Below are positions 38,836-53,400 of a DNA stretch of 64,000 bases, piece by piece. Both the position numbers and the translations under genes were made by a program. This DNA comes from Liolophura sinensis. Its lineage: Eukaryota; Mollusca; Polyplacophora; Chitonida; Chitonidae. Location: positions 15,239,385-15,303,384 of the forward strand of contig NC_088295.1 in NCBI RefSeq assembly GCF_032854445.1, written 5' to 3'. Under the pieces are notes generated by a model, which did not search any database, was not told where the DNA came from, and saw nothing but the letters and a program-made list of their open reading frames with translations. Each line of letters opens with the position of its first letter. Within the stretch, counting starts at the first letter, position 1.

Positions 38836-40383
38836 AAATGAATATTTCAGGTCAAAATATTAATTTCTAAATTTTATAAGTGAAATAAAAGGACACGCAA
38901 TCATGCTATGGCATCGTTCAAAGCCATAACAATACGCTTTACATTCAAAGGGATGTTAGAGTAGCGGTAAATAGAAGGTGACAATAGTTGTCATCTGTCG
39001 TGTTGCAGGATGTTGGCCAACTCTTCCAACTCCTCCATCCACGAGGACACCAAGGGAGTAGAGTAACTGTGCATATATGTGCACAACCACTGCATACCCC
39101 CTGGCTTAACGGGTGCATCGGAAGCAATTTTTCCCAGCACAAATGACGAGGGCACACGGGCAGCATGGGCCCTTGAAGCTTAGGGATACTGGACGGCTGG
39201 AGATGCACTGGCATAATTTTACGGGGTTTTTATTCTTCACATCAATAGCCGTTTTATTTGCTTAACGGTTTACATTGCACCTGTGTGAATGGGCATTTAT
39301 TCATTAAATTGGTTTGACTTAACTTCTGATTTATTTGGCTTTTTTTACATTGTTTGTAGTTTGATGAAAAGTGGTACGGTCATGGCCAAACCGACCGTAC
39401 TGCTTGCGACGGCACTGACTTCAAGATACTGGCGATCCAGCAAGTCTTACACTGAGACCATATGAGGGGAAAGCTTCAAGGTGAAAGAACCTGACTCCAA
39501 CAAAACCCCAAACTAAAATCATGGGAGTCAAAAACATCCAGCGTGAACGATCATCATTTTCCAATGGCTCACAATAACAAATTTGTCAGGCCATTTTTAG
39601 CTAGATATTTATGTATACACATACTGCTTTGAAAGTTAATTCAGGTAATTATGATTGATTCGCTTCCATTGATTGATAGTTAATACCGTATTTGAATCAA
39701 ACGACGACGGTCAGTATCATGGGAGTGGTAAAACTGTATGTCCCTTGAAAAACCGGGATCTGACAAGAACCAGACTCTCTAACACTGTGAATCTATGCGT
39801 CAAAACAGACATTCGTTTACCAGGGGTCAACCAATTAAACGTCCCAGGTCAATAATCGAAAGGCTTATTCCCCAAATGACGTTTAATACAAACTGCCAAA
39901 GCTGACAATTTATATAAAGTACAACATTAGGACGGAATCATGCAAAGATAAGCTGTAACAGTTGATGCAAAGCCTTCTTTCACACGGGAGAGAATCGCAT
40001 CCATACCGGTAGATACAAAGTGAAACCTTCACGTAAGATCACCCAAGGAACCCTATGAGCGATGTGGTGCGCTTATTGACAAAAAAGGCCCAAAAATGGG
40101 CTGGGGAGCCTCTGAAATTTACCGGTGGTGGAAATCGGAGAGCCAGAGGTAAATCTATGGACCTTTGGCAAGTTACTTTTAAACTTTTCCACGTAGCTAA
40201 AGGTATGCTCACCATATTGGCGGAGGACAAGTCATCTTCAACGAACGTTAGACAATGCAAACGGCCTCCCGAGCGTCTTTGGTGGCTTAATGTCATAACC
40301 CCATGAACGGGGAGAGCTGGGCAAAACATGAATTGTCTGTCCAATAGGTGGATTTAAACAAGCGTCTTAGCGACTCAGCGTTT
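38836..40383. other. Intergenic stretch with worn SINE pieces
   Basis: A relic at about 39660-39760 (minus) retains aataccgtatttgaatcaa and cgacggtcagtatcatggga of family A. The block 40030-40300 (minus) contains cttgccaaaggtccatagat plus ctccgatttccaccac, resembling the subfamily seen at 34275-34350. The frames open there are explained by repeat sequence. No gene is supported. Confidence 0.45.
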
Positions 40384-40566
40384 ATCTATTTACTTGAGGT
40401 GTTTTTTTACGCGGTACTCAAAATATTTCACTTATACGACAGTGGCCAGCATTATGGTGGTGGGGGGAACCGGGCAGAGTCCGGAGGAAATTCAAGAGCA
40501 TCCGCCGGTTGACGGCAGTCTTTCCCACACATCACAGGAGAGGATGCCACCATGAGCTGAACGAAG
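40384..40566 (-). repeat. SINE family A, minus-strand copy near the UNC5 3' end
   Basis: Contains tacgcggtactcaaaatatt, acgacagtggccagcattat and ccgggcagagtccggagga. It lies about 90 bp beyond the likely UNC5 cleavage site. Confidence 0.85.
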
Positions 40567-40671
40567 CAAATTCTGGAAGGTAAGTGAGAGTGCAGTATAG
40601 ACTGCAGTATAGGCCCATGTAAACTGTAAAATTCAACCAAAACCACAGTGTTTAAGTAAAAGCCTTTTTTG

Positions 40672-40677
40672 TTTATT
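40672..40677 (-). terminator. Likely UNC5 polyadenylation signal AATAAA
   Basis: TTTATT on plus reads AATAAA on minus. It is followed within about 40 bp by a GT-rich stretch. Choosing it implies a 3' UTR of about 3.6 kb. Other AATAAA hexamers occur in the UTR, so shorter forms are possible. Confidence 0.5.
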
Positions 40678-43600
40678 CACAATTTAATATATGTACAATA
40701 CAAATATTAGAGTGAAAGCATATTCAACCATTTGCCACACTCCATGGTGTTAACAGCTATAGTCATACATACAGTCAAGCCAGAGGAGGCCCATCAACTT
40801 AAAGACACTTGGAGGACTCTTACACAAGGTAACATAACTGAGGGCCACCAGTGATAACGTTAAACATTTGACCAATGTAACACGTGTAGGTACAGATGCA
40901 AAATATATGTACACGGGGACATGAAACAGCCTAGAGAGTATCCACAACAAACTCCTGACAGTGACAGATCTACAGTACAGTGGGTGGGGCATCAGGTGTT
41001 TCATAGGCATTACACACAATCACAAACTCAGGGCTGGGGGTAGTATAGCATAGGTATGTAGAAATGACATTAAATAAAAATAGACTTTAAGATATAATCA
41101 TTGGCAAGTGATTTTAAAACTTGTAACTGAAGAAAAACTGGTTTCCTTCAGGTCACCATATAGCTTTTTTCTGTTGGTTAAAAACATCAAAAGTGACTGA
41201 TGGAGAAATGATTATTTGCACTCATCTGGGTGACTATAACATATACTTGTCCATGTACAGGAAATTTTAGCTACTTATAATGCCATCAGCTGAGTAAACC
41301 CATTCCATTTCCGTATGTGCTGGAGAACATTTAACGACCACCTAACTCTAAAAGAAATCCTAGAGGGTTGAAGTTTATTGTCAGTTTAAAAATGAACATT
41401 TCCTTTGCATAAGCTTTTGTCAGAGGTATATCAGACAATGTTACAAATGGAATTCCCCTTTATAAAAAATTGCCCACGCTTACAAAATACTCAGAAAAAA
41501 TCATGGTTTAGAAAGTTTAGAAAATCTTGCATTTCTGTATTAAAATAAGACGATTAAAATCTGTGTTAAAAGTAGACGAGAAGTGGGTGAGGGGAAGACA
41601 ACTGCATTCTTCTCAGGCAACATGTGATGATCAGAGCTTGCATGGTGGGACCAGATGCTATAGTAGTTATTTACATCCTTACTTCTCTCTGACTACATTT
41701 CTACCAAGTTGACTAGAATGTGGCCTTGCATACATCACCCTACATCATTTGACAATTTCACAATACAGACAGGTGTAGTGCCATTAGAGACCTGGAAGCT
41801 GATGTGACACAATGATGGTTGTAAACCAGGCACAGCCTCATTCACCATTTCACACATGAAAAACCTGATAATCACTACGTTTTGGGTATAATGGCCAAAG
41901 CCATACACTGTCCTCTTTGATCCCCAGTGTACCACGTTTTACATCACCAGAGCAATTTACAAATAGCAAATAACCAGACTCAACAATAAACTATTAGTTA
42001 GCGTCAGCTATGGCGAACCAGTTGAGGCAAAGGGCATGACAAAACACTGAAGCTGAACATAATTAAACCAACATTCTGTTCCAAGACATAAAACATTAAT
42101 TCAATTACTCATGAATAGAAAAAAAAAAACTTGCTGTTTTGTGTACTGTATATTAGAGAATAGGTTTGTACATTTCCTTTACAGAGATTTTTTTGCCAAC
42201 ATTTACTAAAGAATTTATTTACCAAAGAAATGAGCAAAGATATTTACTATGAAATTCAGCTCCAAACTCTGTTTTTCTTAATAGTTTCTACAGAATATCA
42301 CAGAAAGTTGCAAACAATAAATTCATAACTCTGTTAGGTCTTACTGAATTCCACCATAACAGCACATGGCTAAACATTTTTGACAGGGATATTAAAGTGA
42401 CACTTCATCAAATATTTCATCTAATTCACATCCATATAGCAAAATGTCATACTACTCTACCGATCTCCAAGAGAGTACATTGTACTACAGCATTTGCTTC
42501 ACATTTAACTTCTACACAAAATCATGTCTGAAATATGAGGGTCCTTTTCATCAGTTTACAGCTTAAATCATTCTGATGTTATCATTTACCCCTGCTGGAA
42601 TTCACACAAATTCACAATGCTATAATACCAAAATTTTTCTCTTTTTTAATGATCTTTTAAGATTATATCTAATAAAAAAAAAAGTAATAGTATTTCTAAC
42701 ATTTCTGCTTTATACCTATTTTGCATATTTAACAATCGTGACTGACTTTTTTGTGATTGTTGTTTGAAATTCAGTAGTGAACTTTACATCAGATTTATAA
42801 GTGTAATTCTGCTCTGATTTCCATTGGTCGGCTAACAATCCTCCTCTGATTTCCATTGGTCAGCTAACAATCCTCCTCTGATTTCCATTGGTCAGCTAAC
42901 AATCCTCCTCTGATTTCCATTGGTCAGCTAACAATCCTCCTCTGATTTCCATTGGTCAGACATCATTTAACTATGGCTAAATTACAACTTACAAGCAGAA
43001 ATTATCCAAAATATTAGTATTTTATTTTCAAGAGTTTTCACTAGTGACATGATTCTTGATAGCATTATATTAAGAGTAGAGAATGAGGCCTGATCAAGAT
43101 GAAACTTGCATGGATCCAAAGCTTTAGGAAACAAGATAGGGTGATTCAGCATACAATGTAGGCTGACAATTGGCAGTTTTGTGCACAGAGAGACAGTCCA
43201 CTAACAAACAGGACAGGCTTTTAGTATTGAGACAATGACAGGACTGGTACTGCGACACCTAAATGCACCACATGACAGAGGTAAATAAAATGTCAACTGC
43301 CTTAGCAATAGTGATCAATGATTGTTTGAAATTCTTGTGGGATGCAACAATTCTCGTCCAGCTGATGCTGCAATTCTCTCCCAGATGCACCTGGTCTTCC
43401 GACTTGCAGCAAATCTTGTACTCATAATATACAAAGCTAAAACAAAGTCATTCATATTCTTTCTGAATGCTCAGAATTCCAGCACTATAAACAAAGATCT
43501 CCTGATGCCAGGAAGCAACAAAGCTCAGCATAAACAATCAATAGTTTCTCTCACACTGCCATTTTTATGTCAGCCAGACATCCCATTCTCTCTATATCCA

Positions 43601-44257
43601 CACACAACATATCTTGGCAGTGCATCCATCAAACTAGCTGTCCTCTCAGCATCTTTGCAGATGCACATACCAGGCTGACTTAAATTTGTCCTAACACTGA
43701 ATCCAGAAATACTCAAACACACACGCAAAATGAAAACAAATTCCTTTGTCTTCAGCTCTGTTTCTGCTTCCTATCACCTCAAGCTCACTGATGATTGAGC
43801 ATATTTAATCCCCAGTGATAATCTTCAGTTCAAACAAGAGTCAGAAGTGACAGTTTCAATAGTTTCACTCTGAGAGTCAATTGTGTCTCTCCAAGTCAGT
43901 TGTAGAGGGGAAGTATTTCAATAAAATATCTTCTAATAGCACTCTTTTTCTCTACTGGTGGGAGTTTCTCCCAAAAGCACAAGAGTTGTTCCCCTTGATC
44001 CGCATCAGTCTAGAGCTGTGTCCCCTTTATTGGACACTTGGAGGTGAGTGAGCAGAAGGGTGATATCCACTGCGTGACCAGATGCGGAAGATAAGTCCAG
44101 AAATGACTGGATAGTAGCGGCACACCGGTGTACGGCAATTGTTCATGAACCTGGTCAAAGTCAGACTTGAAAGTTTGAACAACAACAACGTGTTCTCCAG
44201 TCATTGGTATTGTCTCTAAATGACCAATGAAATCATAGCCGTTCACCAGTCAGAGGG
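40678..44257 (-). other. Probable long 3' UTR of UNC5
   Basis: No exon-like frame and no SINE copy interrupts these 3.6 kb, in contrast to the DNA just beyond 40600. That fits transcribed UTR, but the length rests on the polyadenylation signal choice. Confidence 0.45.
42808..42964 (+). repeat. Minisatellite 10, 32-bp unit, five copies, in the UNC5 3' UTR
   Basis: The unit is cctcctctgatttccattgg plus tcagctaacaat, starting at 42808, 42840, 42872, 42904 and 42936. The middle copies are identical, so the expansion is recent. Confidence 0.95.
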
Positions 44258-44429
44258 TCATAACCACGCCCCCATGTCTTTCTCGAGGATGGCGGAAGCG
44301 TCCAGTCGTCCCATGACACGTAGAATGTTCATTAGATCTGTGACTGCAGACTCCTCACGATGCCTGGCCTCCCACAAGTCCAGAATGTGATCTGTCGGGC
44401 TTGTCTTTGTAGCGAAGTAGTTGATATAT
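44258..44429 (-). CDS. unc5: UNC5 last coding exon (death domain C-terminal half)
   Basis: Reads YINYFATKTSPTDHILDLWE and continues to MGRLDASAILEKDMGAWL and TGA. The acceptor is aacatttcag. Confidence 0.95.
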
Positions 44430-47400
44430 CTGAAATGTTAAGGAACCAACAATCATAAATAAGGCATATGCAATACTGGAACATCGAGGAGTAAGAAAAT
44501 AACTTAAGAGTCATTTAATACAAGCCTAAGAGCAAAACTTGACAAATGCATGTGTTTATAAGTGACTTGAGTGTTAAGCCACTATACATGGATTACGATC
44601 TCTGTGTTTTAACTGTGACTGTGCTTACAGTCAAAACATATGTATTTATATAATCTGTCTTTTGAATGTGACTATGTTCACAGTCAATGCATATGCATTT
44701 ATATGATCTTTATATTTTAAATCTGACTGTGTGCACAGTCAATACATATGTGTTTATAGGATCTGTGAGTTTACCTATCGACAGTCAGGGCCTGAGCTAA
44801 CATTCTCCAGTCGTTGCCCCGGGCATTAGGTGGATCCAGAAGCAGGCACAACTGGGCTCGCACATGACTTGGTAATCTGAAAATAGAATAAATACCTATG
44901 TACAAAAAAATTTCATGGAAATATTCAAATAATCAAAATATTAATGTAAAGTTAATACTCATATATATCCTCCAAATAAATGAGGCTGAGAAAACTTAAG
45001 GAATTTTAGCTTTATCTGCCGTAAATCTATTGAGAAATTTGGCAAGCATACATAATATAATGAGATAAATATACTGAGATCGTCAAACTGAATTACAGTA
45101 TACTGCTTATTTATTATGCTAAGCTGATTAATTCATCAACTAGACCACTCTGACCTGTTAATCACATTCCTGTATCTTACCTAAACGAAGGCTTTATAGT
45201 ATCCACAGTTGCCATGGAACCAAAACAGTTAGTGGAGTTGGCAGAGATGGCTGAGGATTTCCCTCTGAGAGTGGAGTGACCACTGGGGGTGGGTGGCGGC
45301 TACAACAAGAACAACAGTCTACATCAGACATCGTGCAATGGCAAACATTTACATATGGTTTTGTTTATCTGATATTGTAAAGTTGAATTTAAAAAACAGA
45401 ACATTATAAGAACCCCTTCCCATAATTATGGAGTATTCTGTCTTTCAGTGCATTAAATTGCCAGTCTTTGGCAGAAATGCTTCCAAGTGAGCTTTGGGTG
45501 TCATGTCTTGAGAGACACTGGAAATCAACTTTCAACAGAAACCACTTTTCCACTGAAACTCAGCTGACATCTTATGTGCTATTAATTTTGTGTAGAAAGA
45601 TTGCATGCCTCTTACAATGCCTAGCCTACCATACATTAATGCACTTGCAGCAACTAACAATTAATTCATGAACACACATAATTATTAAAACATGTTGTGT
45701 AAATTGTAATAATGAGATAATCATGATGTAGAGAGCATGACTATATTTACATCTTTAAGGCAGCTTGTAATGTGGAGGACTTGTCTGTTGTTGAGGATAG
45801 CCTTCTGGTACACCTGTATTACACAGGTGACATCCTGCTGAGCTCGCTCTACCATCTCCAGCGAGAAGGAACAGTGCAGGTTGTTCTGGTTCCCACTCCA
45901 AATGTGCCTGAACGGGATCTCCTGCAACAGATAGAAAAGAATCATTTACCAATCATTTCTGTATATAATGACCAATCGTCACAGTTACATCCTATATCCA
46001 TTTAATTAAATTTAGAAAGAATCATTTACCAATCATTTCTGTGTAATAATGACCAATCGTCATAGTTACATCCTATATCCATTTAATTAAATTTAGAAGA
46101 ATCATTTACCAATCATTTCTGTGTAATAATGACCAATCGTCACAGTTACATCCTATATCCATTTAATTAAATTTAGAAAGAATCATTTACCAATCATTTC
46201 TGTGTAATAATGACCAATCGTCATAGTTACATCCTATATCCATTTAATTAAATTTAGAAGAATCATTTACCAATCATTTCTGTGTAATAATGACCAATCG
46301 TCATAGTTACATCCTATATCCATTTAATTAAATTTAGAAAGAATCATTTACCAATCATTTCTGTGTAATAATGACCAATCGTCATAGTTACATCCTATAT
46401 CCATTTAATTAAATTTAGATTATGTTTAAGCCCTAAACATATTAAATACATGTAGGGCCTACATGTGCATATCTTCCTGAATGTGGTTCTTAAAACTGAA
46501 ATATATAAACAACATGCAATGCTTCTTGAAATTCTGACTATGGTCTACTCCCTGATAACAACAGACAATTAACTTCCAAATGGCCAAATTAAAAGCAAAA
46601 TATAGTAAACTTTCTAGAATTTCCTAGGAAAACAGTCGTTTAGTTAGTAAAACAATCCTGAATTTTTGTTAAATTCTGTAAATTATCATCTGTGTCAATA
46701 TTTGACTTGTCAGTGGGAATCCTTTTTCACTGAGCAATCTGTGACCTCTTGTGGATACCGGTAAGCTAATACCACATTCATTGTGTGACATAGATAATTC
46801 AATTTAGATATAATGGGCAATTTACAGGGGAAGGATAAATTTATTACAACCATAAAATGAAATTCTACAACAATATGCAGAAGACAATTATAAAAAGTTG
46901 TCATCATAAATCTTGTAGACTACACTGTATTTTCATGCTGTAAGAAAACCCCAGAGAAAAGAGTGTATTCTAATTTCATCCACAACGAGTTTTATGTGGG
47001 TATATGCCCTGTACATGAGCAGTCCTGGAGATTTATGGTTCTGCTAATGTTTGAATTTCTGTTTGATGACAGTAAATGGTCTGTACATAAGGTGGAGTTA
47101 TGATGGCCAGTGTACAATGGCACTATTCATCTTCCCAATACTGACATTTTACTGCTGAGAAACTCAGTCATTAAGCAATTATCATCATGGATATTCGATA
47201 CGTAGATCGTCATCCAACTTAACAACTACAACAAATGTTAGGTTAAAAATAAATGACAGAAATCATATATTTTTATAAACATCTGCACCGTGGCAAAACA
47301 AAGGAAATTAATAATTAAATCTCCTGACTGATAATTATTGTGCGGAGTGGAGCAGATTATGATTGATGACGTTGTAGAGGACATGGTGAATCAGTTATTT

Positions 47401-50400
47401 GCTCAACACAACCAGGCAAAGATTTCGCCTGCAATTAATTTCCTGTTATTAATTGTTGGTGTTTGTTATGTTTGGATACAACTTTAGTTCATCCATGTTT
47501 GTGTCCAGTAAAAACCCAAACAAATCTTTGTTAATGTCGCTGTCAACCTGGTGGACAAATCTCAGCCACGGAAGCAAATATTTATTGACGTGTTGCCATT
47601 TTTCCGCCTCGTGTGTGCCAAGGCTTGGACAAACACCACAGCTATAATACTGCCACGGAAACTGGTCACATGACCTCTCCTTGTCTCCAAATCCAGCAGT
47701 TATACTTTCATGCTGCTCTCCTGACATCGACCCAAACAACAATCAATTTTCTTTTGACGATTCTAAGGAATCCATAAAGCATGCAATAGACGCTGTAAAT
47801 CCTTGCCACAACCACAACAACAAGATCCCGAAGCCTCCCTAACGCAGTTGCAAATAACAGCACCATTGTACTTGGTCAAGTCAGGACGATGTGGGAAATG
47901 TAATAATGTCTGCTTCCTCTCAATATCTCTTTCAAATATTTGTCTGTTGAGATTGACTAGCCTTGGTTTCAGTTGACACTTCTAAACTGCAACTTTAAAA
48001 ATTTCATCAGGGGACTCTACTCTGAGGCGGGGGACAATATTGACCCATAGCTCTGTCATCTGCCATCTTCATTGTAACACGGCCGACATGTTCTCATCGC
48101 TCAAAGCCATTACCCAACTCAAACGTGACCTGGAATTTACCTCAATGTTAATCAGCCTACCACCTCCATTAGTGACAGCCAATGTCAATATTGTCTATCT
48201 CTTTGAAAACGCCATAGCTTATTCTCTCCCCCCCCCCCCCACCCCCCACTGTTAAGAGCCAGACCAGACTCTTAGAAAAACTTCAGTTTATTATTCAGAG
48301 AACTAATTCCTTTACTGTTCTACTATAACATCAATGCTTCAGTCGCTCACCATTGTCTACCCTTGTCCTACAACTCCAAAACAACATACCAAATCTGACC
48401 TTCCACATAACATTTTTTTTCAAAGATGTTTGCTTATTCTTTAATCTATGCTAAGCCATAATCCCTGTCCTAGCTAGCTCACCTTTCTCCCGGTGTTCTG
48501 ACCTCTCAGCTGAACTCACACACCTGTGACCCCTGTTCCCTCCCCCTGCTAGGAGCTGACAGTGTGTAGTGAACATATACATCTAAACCAGTCTCATACC
48601 ATAGCTGGGCATGACATTTTCTCTCAGGAAAAACACTGACATGAAAATACTGTTCTTGTCCCGAAGTCCAACCTATCACACCTTCTTCTTTTCTATATAT
48701 AACACCTTGGCGGCATTACCCTCTCAGGACTATTTCCTTACTCACCTGGTAATTTGCTGCCAGTTTACTTCTCCACCCAAAGGACAATTCTTCTATGGTT
48801 AGACATAAGTTGTTTCCACCATCTTGAAAGAGAATCTGCTTTGGTTTATCTAGCACCCGGCCACCTAACTTACGCTCCACTTGAAAGACACTCTGAAAAT
48901 TTAATGGAATTGTTGACAATGTGAAGACTTAAAACATTAACACATTTCAAATACAATTTGAAGGAAATACTACAACATTAGAAAAATAATTTTTTAGCCA
49001 TTAATCATATCAATACTGATTCTTGTTACCGTCTCCTTGAATGTCTGTGAAAAATTCTTGCAAGAAAAGAAACAATGTCCAGTACATGTTTTAGTTAATA
49101 TTTACAAGGCTACACCTAAATCTGTGTGGAAATTATAAGACATGTCAAAAGATACCTCCAAAATTATCACAACAGAGAGCAGCAAGTGTTACAAATATAT
49201 TCCCTGTTACATTTCACTCATGTCTTCTAGTGTTTTTTTCCTTCAAGTGAAAGACCATAATTTTGTTTTGGAGTTGAATGTTAACAGCCAGGTGCCCTAT
49301 ATATAATTACCTCCAATGCATCTTGGGTATCTTCTATGACATACACACGGATATTATAATCCATGGAGGGAGGTGTGGCGGGAGCAAATGCAGCCAATCG
49401 TAGCACTTTGATGGCTCTGCTGCCCGGGACTGACTGGCCAATGACAGCATAGCGCTGTAGTTGCTCTGTCATGATGTGACAGTGGTTGGGGTCCAGCTGT
49501 GCGTAAAGGGGCGTGTTGATTGTCTCCTGTCCTAATGTCACTGTCTTCTACAAACAAAAAGTTTACCTTACTTATACTTGCTTATGTATTTAAACTATTT
49601 AATAATTACCACATAATCTTAACACACAATGCATTTAACCTACATGCAAAATGTCTTAATTCTGTATAATGCCATTTTAAATATGTTTATCTCATATGTA
49701 AAAACTTAATAAATTTACTAATATGTTACTTTTGAAAAATTATTACATAATCTTTCACATCTTACATACACAAGGACAAATCCTACTTTTGAGTCAATCC
49801 TATCTTCCTAGGACACCTTTGATGAACTTCACTAATCTTTCACACTTAGTAGGTCCCTACTTATTATGCAGTATGAAGATAAGTTATTGATCACTTTGAA
49901 TTTATTTTTTTTACATAAAAAAACACACCCTATGTGTGTGCTAACACAAAGAAGGGATGGTACAGCTGGAGAGAGAGACGCGTACCTGCCACTGTGGGGG
50001 CTCATCAGCAGGTGTATCACTGGTGTATACAGAGAGGATCCAGCCCCCCTGCCTCATGCTAGCACAGTGCTGGATAGACAACACTACTGGCTTCTTAAAC
50101 ACAGCAGATGTCGGCCCACAAAACACAATAGGACTTAATATCGTCTGTTTGTCTGCAAGGAAAGTATGCAAAATGGACTGTAGTATTTTTTCCAAGGAAA
50201 TAAAATTATTGTTCCAAAACTGTTGCTAAATGTCATATTCAAGCATTTTAGGAATATAGAAAGTCCTAAAAACATACAAAGTCAATGTACAGAAGAGCAT
50301 GTGATATACAGAGAGTTATAGTGATGAAGTGTTACCTGTTAACTTGGGCCTGTCTTTGTCGTCTCTACACAGTGCCATGAAGATTTCCTCTGAGTGGCCT

Positions 50401-53400
50401 CGCCGTATGGCACCCTCAGGTATCGTCAGGCATACTCCAGCAGCTGTCAACACAAACAGGTAAAGACATGTAATCCACTGGAAATATCACAGGACCATCC
50501 ACATACTGCATATGTCCCACTACTCTACACAGTATTAAAGGAAAAAAACATATAAAAAGGATTGCACTTACATACAAATGAGAAATGTCAGTTTGTATAT
50601 TGCTTGTCAAAATGGTACGTTGTTACATGTATAGAGTGAGTCATAATCGTAATCAACTTCATACAACTTCAAACAGATCATATCTTATGACGACCACAGT
50701 CACATAGCTATGCTGTTTTAGTTCATGTCAATCAGATTGTGACATTTTTGAATCGTCCACAACAGATGGTTGAAGAAGGTTGTTTCCTGTTTTGTATGTG
50801 TGTGCTGAGCAGAACCTATACATTATAAGAGCTCTGGTCCAGTAGCCCACTTGCACAATGACCACATGTTCTGAAAACTTTCAAACAATAGGCTTTTTCA
50901 TCTCATTTGTTATGTTTATGATAGGCATCTGTTTCTTAGTGCAGACATTATCCCCAATCTGGGCACACAAATATTTGGTATGATCATAGTTGTAAAAACT
51001 GTTTCTCTTCCCTATTTATACATGCAGTTTTTGGTGCAGGTCCGCATGTGTACCAGTAGCTGTTTCCCCATTGCAATTAACATAACAACAATAATGGACA
51101 CATGGACATATACGTGTATATTTAGAATTAACAATCTTATTACTGTTAAAAAATCATGTGGTCCCATGTACAATGCTTTTGGTTGTGGCTAAGGAGCTTT
51201 CTGCCCACATGTATAATTATGTGTTGATCTGAATTGTGCCCGACACATACATATATCTAGGAAATAAGCTTTCTGCCCACTGCTAATGACAACAATGCTG
51301 TAGTAGTTGCTTCCATATCCTGAGAACTGGTCAGTCTACTTTAGTTTGATTATTTATAGCTAATCACAGTGACAAGTTGCCATGGCTTTACAGCAGAACA
51401 AAAAAAAACACGGGAGAGTTTACAAGACATCATAATGCATCACAAGATTTTCTACTGTTTGCTAAAGTACATTAGCTGCAGGCCCGAGACACATAACAAT
51501 AAAAAAACTCAGTGAGATCTATCACTGTGCCAAGGTAATTAAGTTTAATGTACATTCTGTCTTTATATACAGAGGAACCAGGTGCAAAAAAAACAGGAGA
51601 TAAATGTCAAGAAGAGTCACGACTGTAAACTGAACAAGTTGCTGACCACCCAGGTATGATCTGTTACCCTGATGCTAATTACTATGGTTTCGTCTGGATG
51701 TAAACCAGCCACGTCACAAGTGTCAGCTTTCAGAGAAGAACATAAAACTCTTCCAACACAGCTTTTGTGATCTTCTACAATGCCAGTATTTATGAGAAGA
51801 AACCCCACTCTTCACAGTGACTTTTTAAAAGAAAATGAAGCCTTGTTTGGTGTAATACTGAAAAAACCTAACAATACCTTCCGAACATGTATATACACGT
51901 CCACAGAAATAGGTATACGAACATGTTAGTGATGAGGGGTTATCTGTGTGATTCTGATTATAATCTCTCTAATATGGGGCCCTAAAACCATGTCATTTGC
52001 TACGGCATATGATCTCACACTGATCACACCTGACAGGTAATTACACCGACCAGTTGTGTGGTCAGCCTAAATGTACCATAGCAAATTCTCAACATGTCCA
52101 CACTTGCCTGATTGACACATGGCCACTGACTTAAGCCTCATCTACATTATTCATGACATCAGTACCAGTCTCCTCAGAATCTAAGTGAACCACATGGCTT
52201 TACACTTCAAGGTGATCAGTGTGTATTAACTGCATGTAATATCAGAACATATAATCCACTGTACTGTGATCGGGTAGGTGCAATTCACAGCTTATTCACA
52301 GTAGCCAGCCAATATGGAATAAACAATTTCTCTTTCCCTATATTGCACAGGAAGTGTTTCACTCAGATAACAAATCAAAAAGATAAAAATATCGTCCTCA
52401 CATGAAGATGTTACTGTTTTGTTCATACCTTCTTAATGAAAAATGGATTTTATCACTAAAACCAGATCCCACCGGATGGCCTACCTGACTCTGGCAAACT
52501 TAGTCTTCCGCCTCGACTGTCAAATGTGTTCCAGACCACTGCATCAATGTCCACATTACTGGGTAACTGTGATGTCACCTGGGACAGTCTATTAGCCACT
52601 TCACTCTCACCTCCAAGCAGTGGCCGGCTTTCTGAAGGCGATGCTTTCAGAGAAGCCTTGTCTTTAATAGTCAATTTTTCCACACTGTTTTTGAGATTGT
52701 GGCTAAGTGTGGGCTCAACAGGCACAGTTTTGCTGCCTTTTCCTAGGGTTCCCGAATGTCTGTTGGCTGGCGTCATGATTTCAGCGTAGGTGGGAAGGTT
52801 CTCCTTGGAGCTTAGGTGGTTGTTGTTGGGGCTATTAGGAGAGTCCAGAGAATTGTGATTCCGTACTGTAACCACTTGGGTGAGATCAGGCTGCACAGAA
52901 ACCATGTCTACAAACAACAAAACACAGCAAAACAAAATATAATCTACACACACTTTCTTCCTTGAGAAACAAATAAACATGTTTGTCTTAAGTTTTTTTC
53001 CCTCAAAAGAAAGAAATCTAATCTGCTTGAAGAAATCAATACTATACAAAATTGTACATTTCTGGTTTTCTTGGCAAATGATAGATAAATACATCAAGGT
53101 GTTGAGCCTTTTACGTAACATTTATTTGCCTCGAGTATTTGTATGGTGTGTCATGTGGGTCTAAGGGAGATGAGGGGAGTTTGGGGGGGGGGGGGGTGCG
53201 TGTTACCACTGAGGCTTATGTCCTCCGCCTAGCTCAACACCTGACGGCAGCGCAATTCAATCTGCCCATATGTGGGCTCTAAGGTGGGTTTACTTCCTCT
53301 CCAACTGTTAATTAGCTGATGGTGATAGGTGCTGCGGTGGTTCACTACACGATACCTGACGCTGCATAATGTCCCTCCCAAACCACAACCTCTAATCCAC

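Noticed and set aside
40039-40344. Overlapping frames of 101 (minus) and 83 (plus) codons
   Set aside because: The DNA resembles SINE body sequence seen at 34275-34350, so the frames are incidental.
47449-47742. A 97-codon frame on the minus strand inside an UNC5 intron
   Set aside because: The flanking UNC5 exons already join in phase without it, there is no similarity to UNC5, and no clear splice pair was found.
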